Assembly: GCA_020912385.1 (NCBI GenBank)
Contig: CP087214.1
Location: forward strand, 1,860,001-1,924,000
Direction: 5' to 3'
Source of the DNA: Neofusicoccum parvum
Taxonomy: Eukaryota; Ascomycota; Dothideomycetes; Botryosphaeriales; Botryosphaeriaceae
Length of the DNA: 64,000 nucleotides
Position 1 is the first letter of the stretch. Each line of letters begins with the position of its first letter. Below, piece after piece: positions 10,725 to 21,798 of the stretch. The translations under genes and the position numbers were made by a program. The notes under the pieces are model-generated. The model made no database searches. It saw only the letters and a list, made by a program, of their open reading frames with translations, and had not been told where the DNA came from.

Positions 10725-12672
10725 CTTTCTTCCTGATCCTCGGCGAGGTGCTCGTCGGCGGTGCGGTGTTTTCCCTGTTTCTTCTGCCCTTCTCGGCGGT
10801 CGTCGAGGCGGTCGGGTTGGCGAAGAGGGCGAAGCTCTGTGGCGGGAGTTGGAGCGAGAGCGCGGGGTGTTGCGTTGGAGTCAGTGAGGTGTCGGCGGTG
10901 ACTGCACAGGCGAGAATTCACAGGCACGTTTGGTGGGGCGAAGTGCCACACGCCAAGATTTCAGAGCCTAGTGCCCGACCCTCTTCCGCCCTACCTGCTT
11001 CCCACCCGGCGGAGTTGGCGTGGCCAGACCACTGCACCATTGGCCCTCCGTTCTTCGCATCTCTTGTTGGCTTTTGTCTATATAGCCTCGGTGGTCGTTT
11101 GCGTGTCCTGAATAGCGCATGCATTGCACATGCCTACAGCCGAATGCCGGTCCGCTGGAGCTGCAAATTGTGTCTTGGAGCATCGCTTTGTCGCTTTGGT
11201 TGCTTTGTGGGTAGAAAGCAGAGGACACGCTTGCATTATCTTGGGAGCATGCCACTGCATCACTGATTGTGTCAGTCTGAGTCTTTTCTTGTATCCCTTT
11301 ACGGTCCGGGTGCGGAATAGAAAATAGGATGCAGCCCGCCAAAACAAGCACAAGGTTCTACCAGATTCCTAAGGCGTCTGATCCAAGTCTGCTGGAGACA
11401 AGGCAGTATCAGTTTGTGGGATCTCTTGCCCCGGATACGAAGTAGATGGCGAGACATGCTGTAGATTGACTTATCCCCTTCGCACCATTGTTGGTGTCAC
11501 TGCAGTCAGAATATTGATTATCTCACACGATACCATGTAGCCGTCCGCTGCGACCCGCCCGTCCACAGTTGTTCATTCAATCCAGCTGCTCGGCTCTCGT
11601 TTATTTTGATTGATGCTAGGTGGTACTGTTCTTCGTTCCTGCAAGTAAGACGGCCACAAGACAGTAGACCACCATCACCAACACCACACGCGGAGGTAGC
11701 TAACAATGACCCAGCGCCACAACATATATCACCCACCCAATAAGATCGTCGCCTCGACGGAGGACCCGAGTAAGGGTTCGTACGTGTGTGTTCAGCTCGT
11801 ATCTGCACGGGATGGCCGTCTCGAGTCTGCGCCTTGCCTCTGGGCGACGGTCCACAGTATCCGACATCCCCGCACCATTGCATGCCATTATTGACATCAC
11901 CGGCCCTCAATCCCTCGGCTTTAACAGAAGAGATGACGTTCCTGAAGCAGTCAGGAGCAAAAGCAATGATTGACGTCTGGCTCGTTTCATCCAGCGCACA
12001 GCTTACCGAGGTATCCGCACGCTCAGCAGACGCAGCGGCGCCCTCGTCCGCGAGGGATCGTTCCAGAGCAGCACTCAAGACCACGCGGGCACCAGAGTGT
12101 CTCTGAGGGTTCCCTCGTCAGCAGCCAGGCGGCCCAGCTCGTGATGACTGGCCATGACTGTCTGAGACTTATTGCTCCGCCGCCAAGCGCTCCGCTCCGC
12201 TGCCGCGAGAAAAAGGCCTCATTGGTCGGTGCGCGTCCAAGGTTGCCGATCAACCTTCAGCAACGGTCTCCCGTGTCCCGTTCCTGGCTCAATCTGGGAT
12301 ATGCTTCTGCGGCTGAACAGCCTCGTTGTCTGATCCTCCGCAGCCGGCAGCCAGTGACAGCCCGCCGCCGCCCTCTTTCAGGTAAGACGGCACGGCTGCC
12401 ACCACCATCGTGGTCCGTCGGACCCGCGGCTTCAGCTCTCGCCCGCAATTTAAGGTTTCCGCCTTACGGGTCTTGGCGCTCCTGAAATCTCTCCATCTGG
12501 GGAATATCTTGTGGTGGGCCCCGCTGCTATAGGCCTCCTTTCCCCTCGACTTCCCCTTGACCTTGCTAAGAGTCTATTACTCTATCTCTCAATCCGCTAG
12601 CAGCGTCCTAGTCAGCCGCACCCAACTACTGTCGCTCGTTTTTGAATCCAAAGCCCACCGCCCTCTGTCACC
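10725..12672. other. Long intergenic region, no supported gene
   Basis: About 1.95 kb between eIF2-alpha and the small secreted protein. Open frames, including one of 188 codons on the minus strand at 11518-12084, lack domains, plausible introns or protein-like composition. No tRNA-like B box was noticed. It contains two divergent promoters. Confidence 0.55.
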
Positions 12673-13043
12673 ATGAAGTTCTTCGCCCCCGTCCTCTCCC
12701 TCGCCGTCTTCCTCTCCCTGTCCGCTGCCACGCCGGTGCAGCCGCGCCAGGCTTACGAGACGCCCACGCCGGCGTTGCCAAGCTCTACGCCGTCCAGCAG
12801 CGCCACCTGCTCCTGCGAGCCGAGGATCTGCATCCAGTCGTGGCCTCAGGTAAACCCCCTCGAGTCTCCGTGGGTCGCGCAAAGCTGACGCAGATGGGGT
12901 TGTCAGTCTTGCCTCTGCGCCAACAAGGGCAAGATGGCATGCTACGAGAAGTGCGGCGGTGATTACCCAGAGCTGCAGGTACGTTGATACTTTCCGCACG
13001 CCGAGTTCGAGCGCTGACCGTGAGGCTTCAGTCGTGCGAGTAA
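12673..13043 (+). CDS. Small secreted cysteine-rich protein, 86 aa, effector-like
   Basis: Three exons: 12673-12849, 12907-12978, 13032-13043; introns of 57 and 53 nt, each with a CTGAC branch-like site near its acceptor. The last exon encodes only SCE and the stop. The protein has a clear signal peptide (MKFFAPVLSLAVFLSLSAA), a short Pro/Ser/Thr linker, then a mature core with eight cysteines spaced C-x1-C-x4-C-x7-C-x1-C-x7-C-x3-C-x9-C. An even number of Cys in a tiny secreted protein suggests four disulfides. I do not recognise a named family; it fits the general definition of a fungal candidate effector or antimicrobial-type protein. The alternative acceptor at 12892 would be too close to the branch site and would lose the Cys-rich frame. 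Confidence 0.75.
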
Positions 13044-13286
13044 ACCGGCGCGCATACCACCGCATAACGAAGCGAACGTGATCGATTCTTCGGAGATGCT
13101 TTTCGGGTTTTTGAGTCATTTGTGGTTGACATTTTAACATTCTTCTCATGTCCATATCTTTTTGATCTTCTTCGCTTCTATGCCACAGGCCTGGATGCCA
13201 AATGAAAGCCTCTTTCCATGCCTCAATCGATTCGGCTGCTGGTCCGTCCAGCGGTCCCCATTTGCTCATCCGTCCACGCTAGCATC

Positions 13287-13868
13287 CTACTCGTCTCTGC
13301 TCTCCGCCAGCTTAACGAGCGCCTCGCCGTCAACCCTCAATCCGACCCACTCCTCCATCTGTTTCGCACCGATACCGGCATAGAACTTGAGAGACGGCTC
13401 GTTCCACTTCAGGCAGCTCCATTCCAATCGTCCGCCATTGGTCCTCTGCACTTCCTTCGCCAGCTCCTGTATCAGCAGCTTTCCATATCCCCTCTTGCGG
13501 TATTTCGGCTTCACGAAAAGGTCCTCGAGATATATTCCGGGCTTCGCGCGCCAGGTGCTGTAGTTGTGGAAGAAAAGTGCCATGCCGGCAACCTCGCCCT
13601 CGGGGGCAGTGAGGAGGAAGGTCTTCGCATAGCCTGAGCTTGCAGCAGGTGTCGGTTGTTCGGAGGATGAGGGAGCGAAGGTCAGGGTGGCGGCGAGGCT
13701 TTCCTCGGTAGCCTGGACAGAGTCGAGTGCATTCTCGTAGACCGCCAGTTCCTTGATCAAACCCAGGATAATCGAGACATCTATTGAAGAGGTCAATGGA
13801 AGAAGCATATGCGCATTGTTCCAAATACCTTCGCGCCTAGCCAAACGAATTGATGGCTGGTTGGACAT
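13287..13868 (-). CDS. GNAT N-acetyltransferase, diamine/spermidine-type, about 177 aa
   Basis: Two exons (13868-13829, 13780-13287). The 48-nt intron is a multiple of three and lacks a stop, so a read-through form would also be open; removal joins RRE to DVSIILGLIKELAVYE, the standard start of this family. GNAT signatures: GMALFFHNYSTW (beta4) and YLEDLFVKPKYRKRGYGKLL, whose R-x-x-G-x-G/A loop binds acetyl-CoA, then LEWSCLKWNEPSLKFY. That layout matches the thialysine/diamine acetyltransferase (SAT) group. Substrate is inferred, not shown. An insertion of about 20 residues rich in Ser/Pro (after LTFAPSSS) is typical of fungal versions. Confidence 0.88.
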   Translation of the reverse strand: MSNQPSIRLARREGIWNNAHMLLPLTSSIDVSIILGLIKELAVYENALDSVQATEESLAATLTFAPSSSEQPTPAASSGYAKTFLLTAPEGEVAGMALFFHNYSTWRAKPGIYLEDLFVKPKYRKRGYGKLLIQELAKEVQRTNGGRLEWSCLKWNEPSLKFYAGIGAKQMEEWVGLRVDGEALVKLAESRDE

Positions 13869-14095
13869 TGTGAACTCGGGCGTGGGTTTTGGTGTAACAG
13901 GAACAGCGGGGCACGGAAGGAACAGCGTGGCAGACGCTTTTTATGTCGTGAATGCGTTTCCACGCCCTACGCCCTGCAGGATGATCGCGGTGACACGCCC
14001 CACCAACGCTAGCTGCTTCGTCATTCGGTCCCGGCCGATCGTATTTCCGAATGAGGTTTCGTGCCACCGATGGGCTTTGAAGCGGGATGTGTTTC

Positions 14096-15394
14096 CTAAT
14101 CGGCTGCGAGCATTTCCTTCTTCGGCGCGCGACCTTTTTCGTCGACGCCCTCAAACAGCAGCATGTTGTGCGAGGGAGCCGAGGGCGGTGATTGCAGATG
14201 CTCCCAAGATCCCCACTCAACTGCCCACTGCTGCTTTGCACCATCCCAACGGAGAACAGGGCATTGGGAGAACACCTTTGCCCAAAGGCGTCTCATGAGG
14301 CGAGGCGTGATGTTCTGCGCTCGGCGCTTGCCCGGTAGCTGCTTTGGGAGCTTTTGCGTCTCCAGCTCGTCTTGCAGCAACGATCCCAGGACGGTTGGAT
14401 CAGATACACCGCGCGCAAGCCACCGATCCGCACCATGAAAACGCGAACTCGCTGTCGTCGAGAGCCGCGAAAGCATGTCTGCCTTGGAGCCGGTCTCTGG
14501 CTGCATGTGCTCCCGGCAAGCAAGAGACAGAAACCGCCGGCCCGCAATGCCACTGATGTTTGCCAACTTAGCCACATCGTAGGAACTCATGTGGCTGGGC
14601 ACGCCGGGTCTTCTACGTTCCAAGCCCCTCCATTTGCACGTCCCCATGATCAGGTCTCGAAGCCTCTCCCACTCATCTTCAGGCAGCGGTGGAAACACCT
14701 TGTCCAAAACGGAGGCATACCACTTCCGCACCATGTTCCTCTCCCGCTTGCGAGGGAACGGACGCATCCAGATGTTGGTCAAAGGCACCTCCAATGACGT
14801 GGATTTCAACTTTGCCCTCCGAAGCTCTACGGCGCGTGCTGCCCGCTTCTGGCTCTCGAGGAGAGCGCGAAGCTTGGAGTAACGCGGGGAGATCTCATAC
14901 TTATGAGGCTTACCATTCTGCCTTGGTGTTTCGGCCACCGCCTTCGGAATGCCCTGGATGGACATGGAGGGATCGAGAGCCGTCTTGACCTCAGCCGCCC
15001 GGAGCTCGACGGCGGCCCGCTCGCTCATTGGATCCGGAACAAGCAATGCCTCCATCAGGGCGTGCCGGCGGCGGCCATTGCGACCATATGTCAGGAGCAG
15101 GAGCTGCTGGAGGGGCCCCATCTCGCCTTCGTTGGCGCGGCGCAAGAAACTGATGCCCTTCCGCGCATTCTTCAGAGCGCCACGTATGCGCCGCGGCGAG
15201 AGCGCCAGGCTCGCGGGCTGTTTGCCGCCATTTGTGCTCCTGGGCGGCGGCGAGTGATAGTCGCGGAAGCGACGGAGAACGTGCTGGTGGGCGTAGCTGC
15301 GGGCAGCCGGGTCGGGGAGATAGGTGCACTCGCGGAGAAGCGCGCGCAGCAGGTGGCGGGCACCGGACGCATCTGCAGCAGGCAGCGCGGGCAT
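14096..15394 (-). CDS. LYR-domain protein, probably mitochondrial, 432 aa
   Basis: Single exon from MPALPAADAS; the frame stays open further upstream, but the added sequence is Arg/Gly-rich leader. Residues about 12-45 form a Complex-1 LYR-type helix (RHLLRALLRECTYLPD...HVLRRFRDY) with the L-x-R core and a downstream Phe-Arg. LYR proteins bind the mitochondrial acyl carrier protein and serve complex assembly, Fe-S delivery or mitoribosome maturation. Here the LYR region heads a much longer fungal-specific body that is highly basic (RRRIRGALKNARKG, KRAARAVELRRAKLK), which could suggest RNA or ribosome contact; that is inference. The C-terminal 250 residues are unrecognised. It starts 285 bp from the divergent Mbp1 gene. 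Confidence 0.72.
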   Translation of the reverse strand: MPALPAADASGARHLLRALLRECTYLPDPAARSYAHQHVLRRFRDYHSPPPRSTNGGKQPASLALSPRRIRGALKNARKGISFLRRANEGEMGPLQQLLLLTYGRNGRRRHALMEALLVPDPMSERAAVELRAAEVKTALDPSMSIQGIPKAVAETPRQNGKPHKYEISPRYSKLRALLESQKRAARAVELRRAKLKSTSLEVPLTNIWMRPFPRKRERNMVRKWYASVLDKVFPPLPEDEWERLRDLIMGTCKWRGLERRRPGVPSHMSSYDVAKLANISGIAGRRFLSLACREHMQPETGSKADMLSRLSTTASSRFHGADRWLARGVSDPTVLGSLLQDELETQKLPKQLPGKRRAQNITPRLMRRLWAKVFSQCPVLRWDGAKQQWAVEWGSWEHLQSPPSAPSHNMLLFEGVDEKGRAPKKEMLAAD

Positions 15395-15433
15395 GGGGAG
15401 AGGCGGGACTCCACAGCGGGGGCTGGGCGGGCG

Positions 15434-15439
15434 ACGCGT
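15434..15439. promoter_or_regulatory. MCB element (ACGCGT) in the LYR/Mbp1 divergent promoter
   Basis: One perfect ACGCGT, the palindromic Mlu cell-cycle box bound by MBF, lies in the 285-bp gap between the two divergent starts, about 240 bp upstream of the MBP1 ATG. One hexamer can occur by chance in GC-rich DNA. Confidence 0.4.
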
Positions 15440-15679
15440 GACGGAGGCGGCTTTGCGTGCTGGAGCGTGGGCGGGTGGTGGTGAGCGGGCGCGAGTCGCG
15501 CGGATGGGGCTAGTGCCACGCGCGCGTACGCGACTGATTCCCGTCTCCACTTCCTGGTGCATGCGAGCCGGAGCATCACCAGGACCGCCAGCCCGCAGCT
15601 CCGCATCCCCCCAACTGCTGTGCGCCCATCGCCGCCTCACGACCGCGCACCGCTGCGCTCGACGTCGCTGCCGTCCGTC

Positions 15680-18325
15680 ATGCAGGTTGCGCCCTCTGGA
15701 ATGGCTGGCTTCGAGGGCCGCGCCGCCTCCTTCACGCCCACCCAGCCCCAGGCCCACCGTGCGCTGTACGGCGACAGCGTGCCGCCGCAGCAGAACGGCT
15801 TCGCCAGGAGCTTCTCCGAGAGCAACGGCCTATCGCAGCACCACATGGACCATCCGCCCCAGATCTACACGGTAAGCGCATTCAGCGCCGCCCTCGCTGA
15901 CTTCTCGCTAACGCTCGCGCAGGCCGTCTACTCCAACGTCAATGTCTACGAAATGGAGATCAACGGCATCGCCGTCATGAAGCGCCGCTCCGATTCGTGG
16001 CTGAACGCAACCCAGATCCTCAAGGTGGCCGGCGTTGACAAGGGCAAGCGCACCAAGGTGCTGGAGAAGGAGATCCTGACCGGGGAACATGAGAAGGTCC
16101 AGGGCGGCTACGGCAAGTACCAGGGCACCTGGATCAACTACCGTCGCGGTCGCGAGTTCTGCCGCCAGTATGGTGTCGAGGACCTCTTGCGCCCGCTGCT
16201 CGACTACGGTATGGAAGGCGGTCCGCAAGGCCACGAGGTCGACACACCTACCAAGGAGCAGGCCATGGCTGCAAATCGCAAGCGCTTCTACGCCAGCACG
16301 ATGGATGGGCGGACCCAAAGTGCTGCTGCTGGTGGCACATTCTTCTCAAATATCTCGTCTACCGCCTCCAACGCCATTGCCGCTATGAACAAGGTCGCCC
16401 GCATGAACTCGCCCGCGCCACGCCCCGGCAGTGCTCAGCGCCGTCATATGGCGTCTACCCCGTCTCGCCCAGGTTTCGGAAGTCAGGAGTCCTTCCGCGG
16501 AGAGAGCCAGCAGAGCGTCCCAGGCTTGCGCTCAGAACGTAGTTTCAGTGCCAATGGCGGCGACTCTACTTATGCGACTCAGTCCCAGGCCGACGGTGTT
16601 CTTGACGGTACGGAACCTCCTCGCAAACGACTACGCCAGGAAGATTCCTTCTCACAACGCAATGGCGACGGCGAGCTAATCCGCGATGGAACTCCCACTG
16701 AGGCCAACGACTCCTTCGTATACCATCAGCCAGGACACCATCTCTCCACCGTGGATGGCGATGTCCCCGCAGCTCTCCCCCCTCTTCCTGGACCTAGCGA
16801 TGCGCCCTCGCAGGAGAAGCAGGCTGCGCTCCTCGATCTTTTCCAAGACAACCAATCACGTACTGACTACTCAAATCACCCCGCAATTGTCCATCTTTCT
16901 GGGACCGATCTGGACATGCCGCTGGATCAATCCGCGAACACCGCTTTACATTGGGCAGCAACACTAGCAAGGGTTTCCATTATGCGTCTTCTAATATCAA
17001 AAGGCGCAAATATTTTCCGCGGTAATGCGGCCGGTCAGACTCCATTGATGGCTGCCGTGGCTGTCAACAACTGTCTGGACCACAGTTGCTTTCCTGAACT
17101 GCTGGAACTCCTGGCGCCCCTCATCGAGGTCAGGGACGATTCCGGCAGAACGATCCTGCACCACATCGCAGTAGCATCAGGAGTCAAAGGCCGAGCAGCT
17201 TCGAGCAAATACTATCTTGAAGCTCTGCTCGAGTTTCTAGTGCGCAGCAACACTGGCCAAAACAGCCAACCTTTTGAGGGGAGCACATCGAAGCCCATTG
17301 GCTTAATGAGATTCATGAGTGAGATGGTGAACGCAAGGGATGTTGCTGGCAACACTGCGCTCAATCTTGTTGCGCGCATTGGAAATCGCAGCATCATCCA
17401 GCAGCTTCTGGAAGTCAAGGCAGACCCCACAATACCCAACTATAAGGGGCTGAGACCACTTGACTTTGGTGTTGGCGAAGATCCCGAGAAGAACCATCAC
17501 CAAGCGCTGAGCCAAGTTGGATCTCCTAGCAAAAACAGAGGACCGGCAAGCAGGGTGGAGGAAGCAAGCAGAGAAATGATGCCTGGTAAGTCAAAGCATT
17601 ACACCCCTTGGGAGAGAAATTGTTAATCTTCAGTAGCCATGTCCTCTTTTCTCTCACAAACCGAATCACAATTCAACGCCGAAATCCGCCTTAAGCAAGA
17701 TCTCATCGACAAAACAAACGTCAGTATTCAAACTCTTTCAACACAGCAGCGACATCTCTCGAACCTTGTTGCATCTCTCCAGCGTCGGCAACGCCTCCGC
17801 GTGGAGCGCAGCCAACGCATCACCAACCTCAAAAATGCAATCAAGGACCAACGTGGCCGCCTTGCCCGCTCAGGGTCTGTCTCAGTCGAGCAAGCCATGG
17901 ATGCTTCGAAGGACAGCGTCAAAGTGGGTGACGCGGATACTGCATCCCCACTCAGCGTCAAGCTTGGTCAGCTTCGGGACATGTCGCCCGACTCTGCTAA
18001 CAATCTTGATCTGAGCGCACTGTCACCATCACAGCATTCTTCTCTTCTCTCCCTGCCAACTTTCAGTAAGCTACGAGTAATACTCTCTGCGTACGACGGC
18101 AACAACGCAGAGCTGAGGGCGCGCGCGGCGGGCCTACGCGAACGTAACGGCGAGCTTGAAGCGCAGTATCGCAAGGTCGTCAGCCTCTGCACTGGCGTGG
18201 CAGAGGACCAGGTCGAGCTGTTGCTCGGCAGTCTAGTCAAGGCAGTCGAGAGCGAAATTGGAGAAGGCGTTGAAGTCGGGCGGGTCAAAGAGTTCCTAAG
18301 GAAAGTCGACTTTGTGGAGAACTAG
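15680..18325 (+). CDS. MBP1: MBF cell-cycle transcription factor, APSES/ankyrin, 848 aa
   Basis: Three exons (15680-15871, 15923-17585, 17634-18325) with introns of 51 and 48 nt. Mbp1 binds MCB boxes and drives G1/S genes together with Swi6. The APSES DNA-binding domain starts right after the first intron (residues about 65-165: YEMEINGIAVMKRRSDSW, GTWINYRRGREFCRQYGV). A Ser/Gln-rich linker with a basic patch (PPRKRLRQE) follows. Ankyrin repeats lie at about 400-480 (NTALHWAATLARVSIMRLLI, GQTPLMAAV) and about 540-595 (NTALNLVARIGNRSIIQQLL). A long coiled coil begins in the third exon. The second splice is required: the exon-2 frame otherwise stops at once. The first ATG in frame is 15680; upstream sequence is open but has no ATG. 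Confidence 0.95.
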
Positions 18326-19766
18326 CAGGGATCTTGTCCACACATCTGGAGAATGGAACTGCACCTTCAGGCATCTCTCTGTCCGAGTGAACGCTTCGTT
18401 CCAACATGCACATCCTTGGGTGCATTACACCCAGCATATCCTGCTGTCGAGAAACGATGCGAGGCATCAAAAGTATCATGAAAGTGGTATGGATTTATGA
18501 TGGGTAGTGGAGGAATTAACTTTCCGGATCTGTGAACGACACGTAGGGCTCGGTCCTTAATGATAGCGGGCTGTTCAATGCCGTGGCAGCGTTTAGGGTA
18601 GTTGGATGGCGTGTGTCCTGCTTTTCGTACACCCTTCTACCTTCGCGCTGCAATTTTTTAAGATGCCGATACGGACACATGAAATATCAATGTCAAACTC
18701 GACGGGCATCACACGTTCGTGCCTTGCTGAATGCAACGAGAGTCGTGAGAATCAAGTATGCTGGACGTTTCTACGCTTACCAAAGTGTGTCAATGTATGG
18801 CCAGCTCCCTTATGTGCAAAACATGCGATGCCAGCTAAGATGATCAAGTTGCAGCCTGTACCACGTCTGATGGGCAGAAGAGTGGAATGTCTTCCGAATT
18901 GGGCCTAGCGCATCTGACAGGTTGAAGCGGGAAGCGGGACTCCGCCACACAGCCGACCTCTCTCACTTCGAACCCTCTTACCACCGCACGGAGTGTCTGC
19001 TGCCGGACTCACGCACTATCTTTAGTTGCAACTCTGGACACCCGATCGCAGGCATTTGTTCCCGCGTCGACCCTGCGAGCGGGCTGAGCAGGCGCCGGCG
19101 CCGCATGTGACGTATTGGTGTTGCCTGAGCCGACAGCCTGGGACTTAGATCTATGAGCGGGCGTGCCGTCAGACAGGACCATAGGAGGGAAAGATACGGG
19201 TGAACGTATCGCATTGCTGCCGTAAGAGCTTTCCTGGCATGACATGACTACCTAGACGCAAGAGCGCGCATTGGGGAACAGCAACGTGCAGGAAGCGAAC
19301 GGCAAGCGCGCACGTTTGCTCTGTCTCTCTGCGAGTATTGTAATGAACAGACGACGCTGATATTTTGTTGGCGCCACAATCAGGACTGCTTGGGTCGGAG
19401 AACAGATTGCTGGAGAAGCGCTCGAGGCTGGTGCAGGTGCAGGCTTGCGAGGCTGCGGGCAACTGCCGAAGTGAGCGCAGAGACAGTCCCGCGCCGTGCT
19501 GGAGGCGGCCAGATCCCGCCACTGCTGCTTCTGCTGCGGCGCGCCTCACCAGCGACTGTCGCGTGCCGGAGTTCCTGCGCCCTTTGCTGCTTCGCTTTTG
19601 GCGTGCCGCCGCTCCGCCTCACCCCGGCTTCCAGCTCCTGGCCTCCCCTTCCACATCCACCTCCATCTTCTTTCATCGCTGGACACACCACGCTGCTACA
19701 CCTCTGGCCGGCCGCCCCTCTGCCCAGCCAACGCTCATTGGCGCCTGGTCTCCCCCACTGACAGCC
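18326..19766. other. Intergenic, no supported gene
   Basis: 1.44 kb between Mbp1 and the F-box-like gene. Short overlapping open frames lack conserved character. It must contain the MBP1 3' UTR and the promoter of the next gene. I see no tRNA or repeat. Confidence 0.55.
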
Positions 19767-21798
19767 ATGTGTCACCACCCGTCTCCGCTGGTCTCACTGC
19801 CTGCGGAACTGCAGATCAAAGTAGTGGAAGAGTTGTACATGAGTCCACCATGTCCTTACGAGGATCCGCTTGCCGAAGATGCTTTTCTTGAGAACATCAA
19901 GGCTGTCCGCCTCACCTGCAAGTCGCTTAACGCTGCGGCCTCCGACGTCTTCCTGAAGACCTGGTTCTCTCATCGCTCCATTGTCTTCGAGCGCAAGAGT
20001 CTACTCAACCTCTACCGGATCGCCACCACCCCGCCATTCAACAAGCGCATCGCTCAGATTGATGTGGCCGCTTACGAATTTCGTCCGGAGCTTGGTGCCG
20101 ACTTCAAGGTCTTTCTCTCGCGCATGGAGAGGGAGGCGCGGGACGAGAGCTGCTTCCTTCGCCATGACTCTGTCAAAGAGCATTTCCTGGGTGACGTCGA
20201 ACGCAAGGCAGACTGGCCCAGGGCAAGGTCCGCCTATGCAATTTACAAGAAATACGCCGATGACCAGGCTGAGCTTCACCGGAGCTTCGTCCACATCCGC
20301 TTGCTGGCGCGCATCCTCACGGCCTTGAACGGCACCCTCCGCACCATCAGCGTCAATGGCGCACAGTCCCCTCTGACCGGTGCCTGGAGCAGCGGCATTC
20401 TTCGGGACTGCGGTATTTCTCTACTGAACAGGTGGGTCTCCATTACATTCCGTCTGTTAGTACACACTAAACCTTTATAGGGAGAAGGTTTCCCTGCACT
20501 CAGCCACCATGGCTGCGGTCATACGCGCCATGCATCTCAGTCGAATTGACGTCTGTTCTCTTGTGGCTTCCGGTCTCAACGTCAGCGCTCTGGAACTGTC
20601 GCTCCCCCAGCGCCGTCGCTTCAACGAGGTTGGCCTTTCTCACCTTCACCACCTCAGTCTTCGCCTTCTCGATCCCAAGAACTTCCCCTCCGAGACAAAC
20701 TCCGCTCTTTTCCGCTCCGGTCTTCTGGGTCATTTCATCCAACGGGCTCAAAACCTGACGCACCTCAGCGTTGAGTTCTATAACCAGCCCTTCGACATTC
20801 CTCTCTCCAATCTCCTAGGACCCCGCATGGAGAAGCTCGAGTCTCTGTGCCTAGGTGGCCTGACCTACCATGCTCAAGACCTTATAGAATGGCTCACTGA
20901 GAACAGGTCTAAGCTTGAGCACATACAGCTTGACTACTCTTCACTCATCACTGGAAACTGGCGCGACACCTTCCGGATGATGCGCAGCAATCTTGATCTG
21001 AAGTCAGTTTACTTCCATTTCTTGGCAGACGACGAGGAGTCGATCCACATTACCGGCGAGAACGTCAACAACTTCATTCTAAAGAAGTCTACCAAGGTAG
21101 ACTGGGAGACGATGGAGAGCAAGAAGCTGCCACGCAACATGGGCGACCTGGCAGGCCTTTTCTCCGTCGTTGTCAACAATCACCCTCACCACCACAATCA
21201 TCATCATCATCATCATCACAACCACGGACATGGGCAGAATGACACGGGTTCTCCTCCGGAACCTATAGACACGGGCAACCACGACCAGACCGAGGAAGAA
21301 TCCGTCACTGCAGGACCAGCCCCCCCTCCGGACCACCCATCTAGCAACGAAGCCGAGGCGCAGCAAAACGGTGTCGTTGCTGGACCGGCTCCTCCTCCGG
21401 GACACCCTGCAAGCAACCCCATTGACCAAACCCCTGCCCCCACTACTCCGACCCCTGGTCACGGAGTCAATGCACTCAACGGCAGCCTAACATTACCGAT
21501 GCCGCCGCCTCATGTAATGAATGCAATGCAGGATCTCTTCGAGAGCGCGCTCGGGGTTTCTCTGGATTTCATTGACGACTTGGACGAGGACGAAGATGAT
21601 TTGTCTGACTCATCCCTCCTTGACGACGATGACTTCAACGACGAAGACGAGTCTGAAGATGACTCTGAGACCGAGGAAGACGACGAGGAGGACATTCCCG
21701 ATGACGAAGTGGGCTACGACAGGGAGGGCCATGACGGCTATGAGACTGACGATCCCTCCGCCGAGGCTATCGTTGATCAGATCATCAAAGATTTGTGA
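19767..21798 (+). CDS. F-box-like protein with His-rich and acidic tail, 660 aa
   Basis: Two exons (19767-20431, 20481-21798), 49-nt intron. The first 60 residues resemble a fungal F-box (LVSLPAELQIKVVEELY...IKAVRLTCKSLNAAASDVFL), the Skp1-binding module of SCF ubiquitin ligases. The middle, about 230-400, has leucine-rich spacing (LSLPQRRRFNEVGLSHLHHL, MEKLESLCLGGL), as in substrate-binding LRR regions. The C-terminal third is low complexity: a His/Asn run near residue 455-470, two near-repeats of the form AGPAPPPxHP, then a long Asp/Glu stretch from about 590. The start was set at the ATG before HHPSPL because the sequence upstream is GC-rich leader. The substrate cannot be inferred. Confidence 0.8.

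Noticed and set aside
11518..12084. 188-codon minus-strand frame in the gap before the secreted protein
   Set aside because: Composition unlike a protein, no recognisable motif, no start context support.
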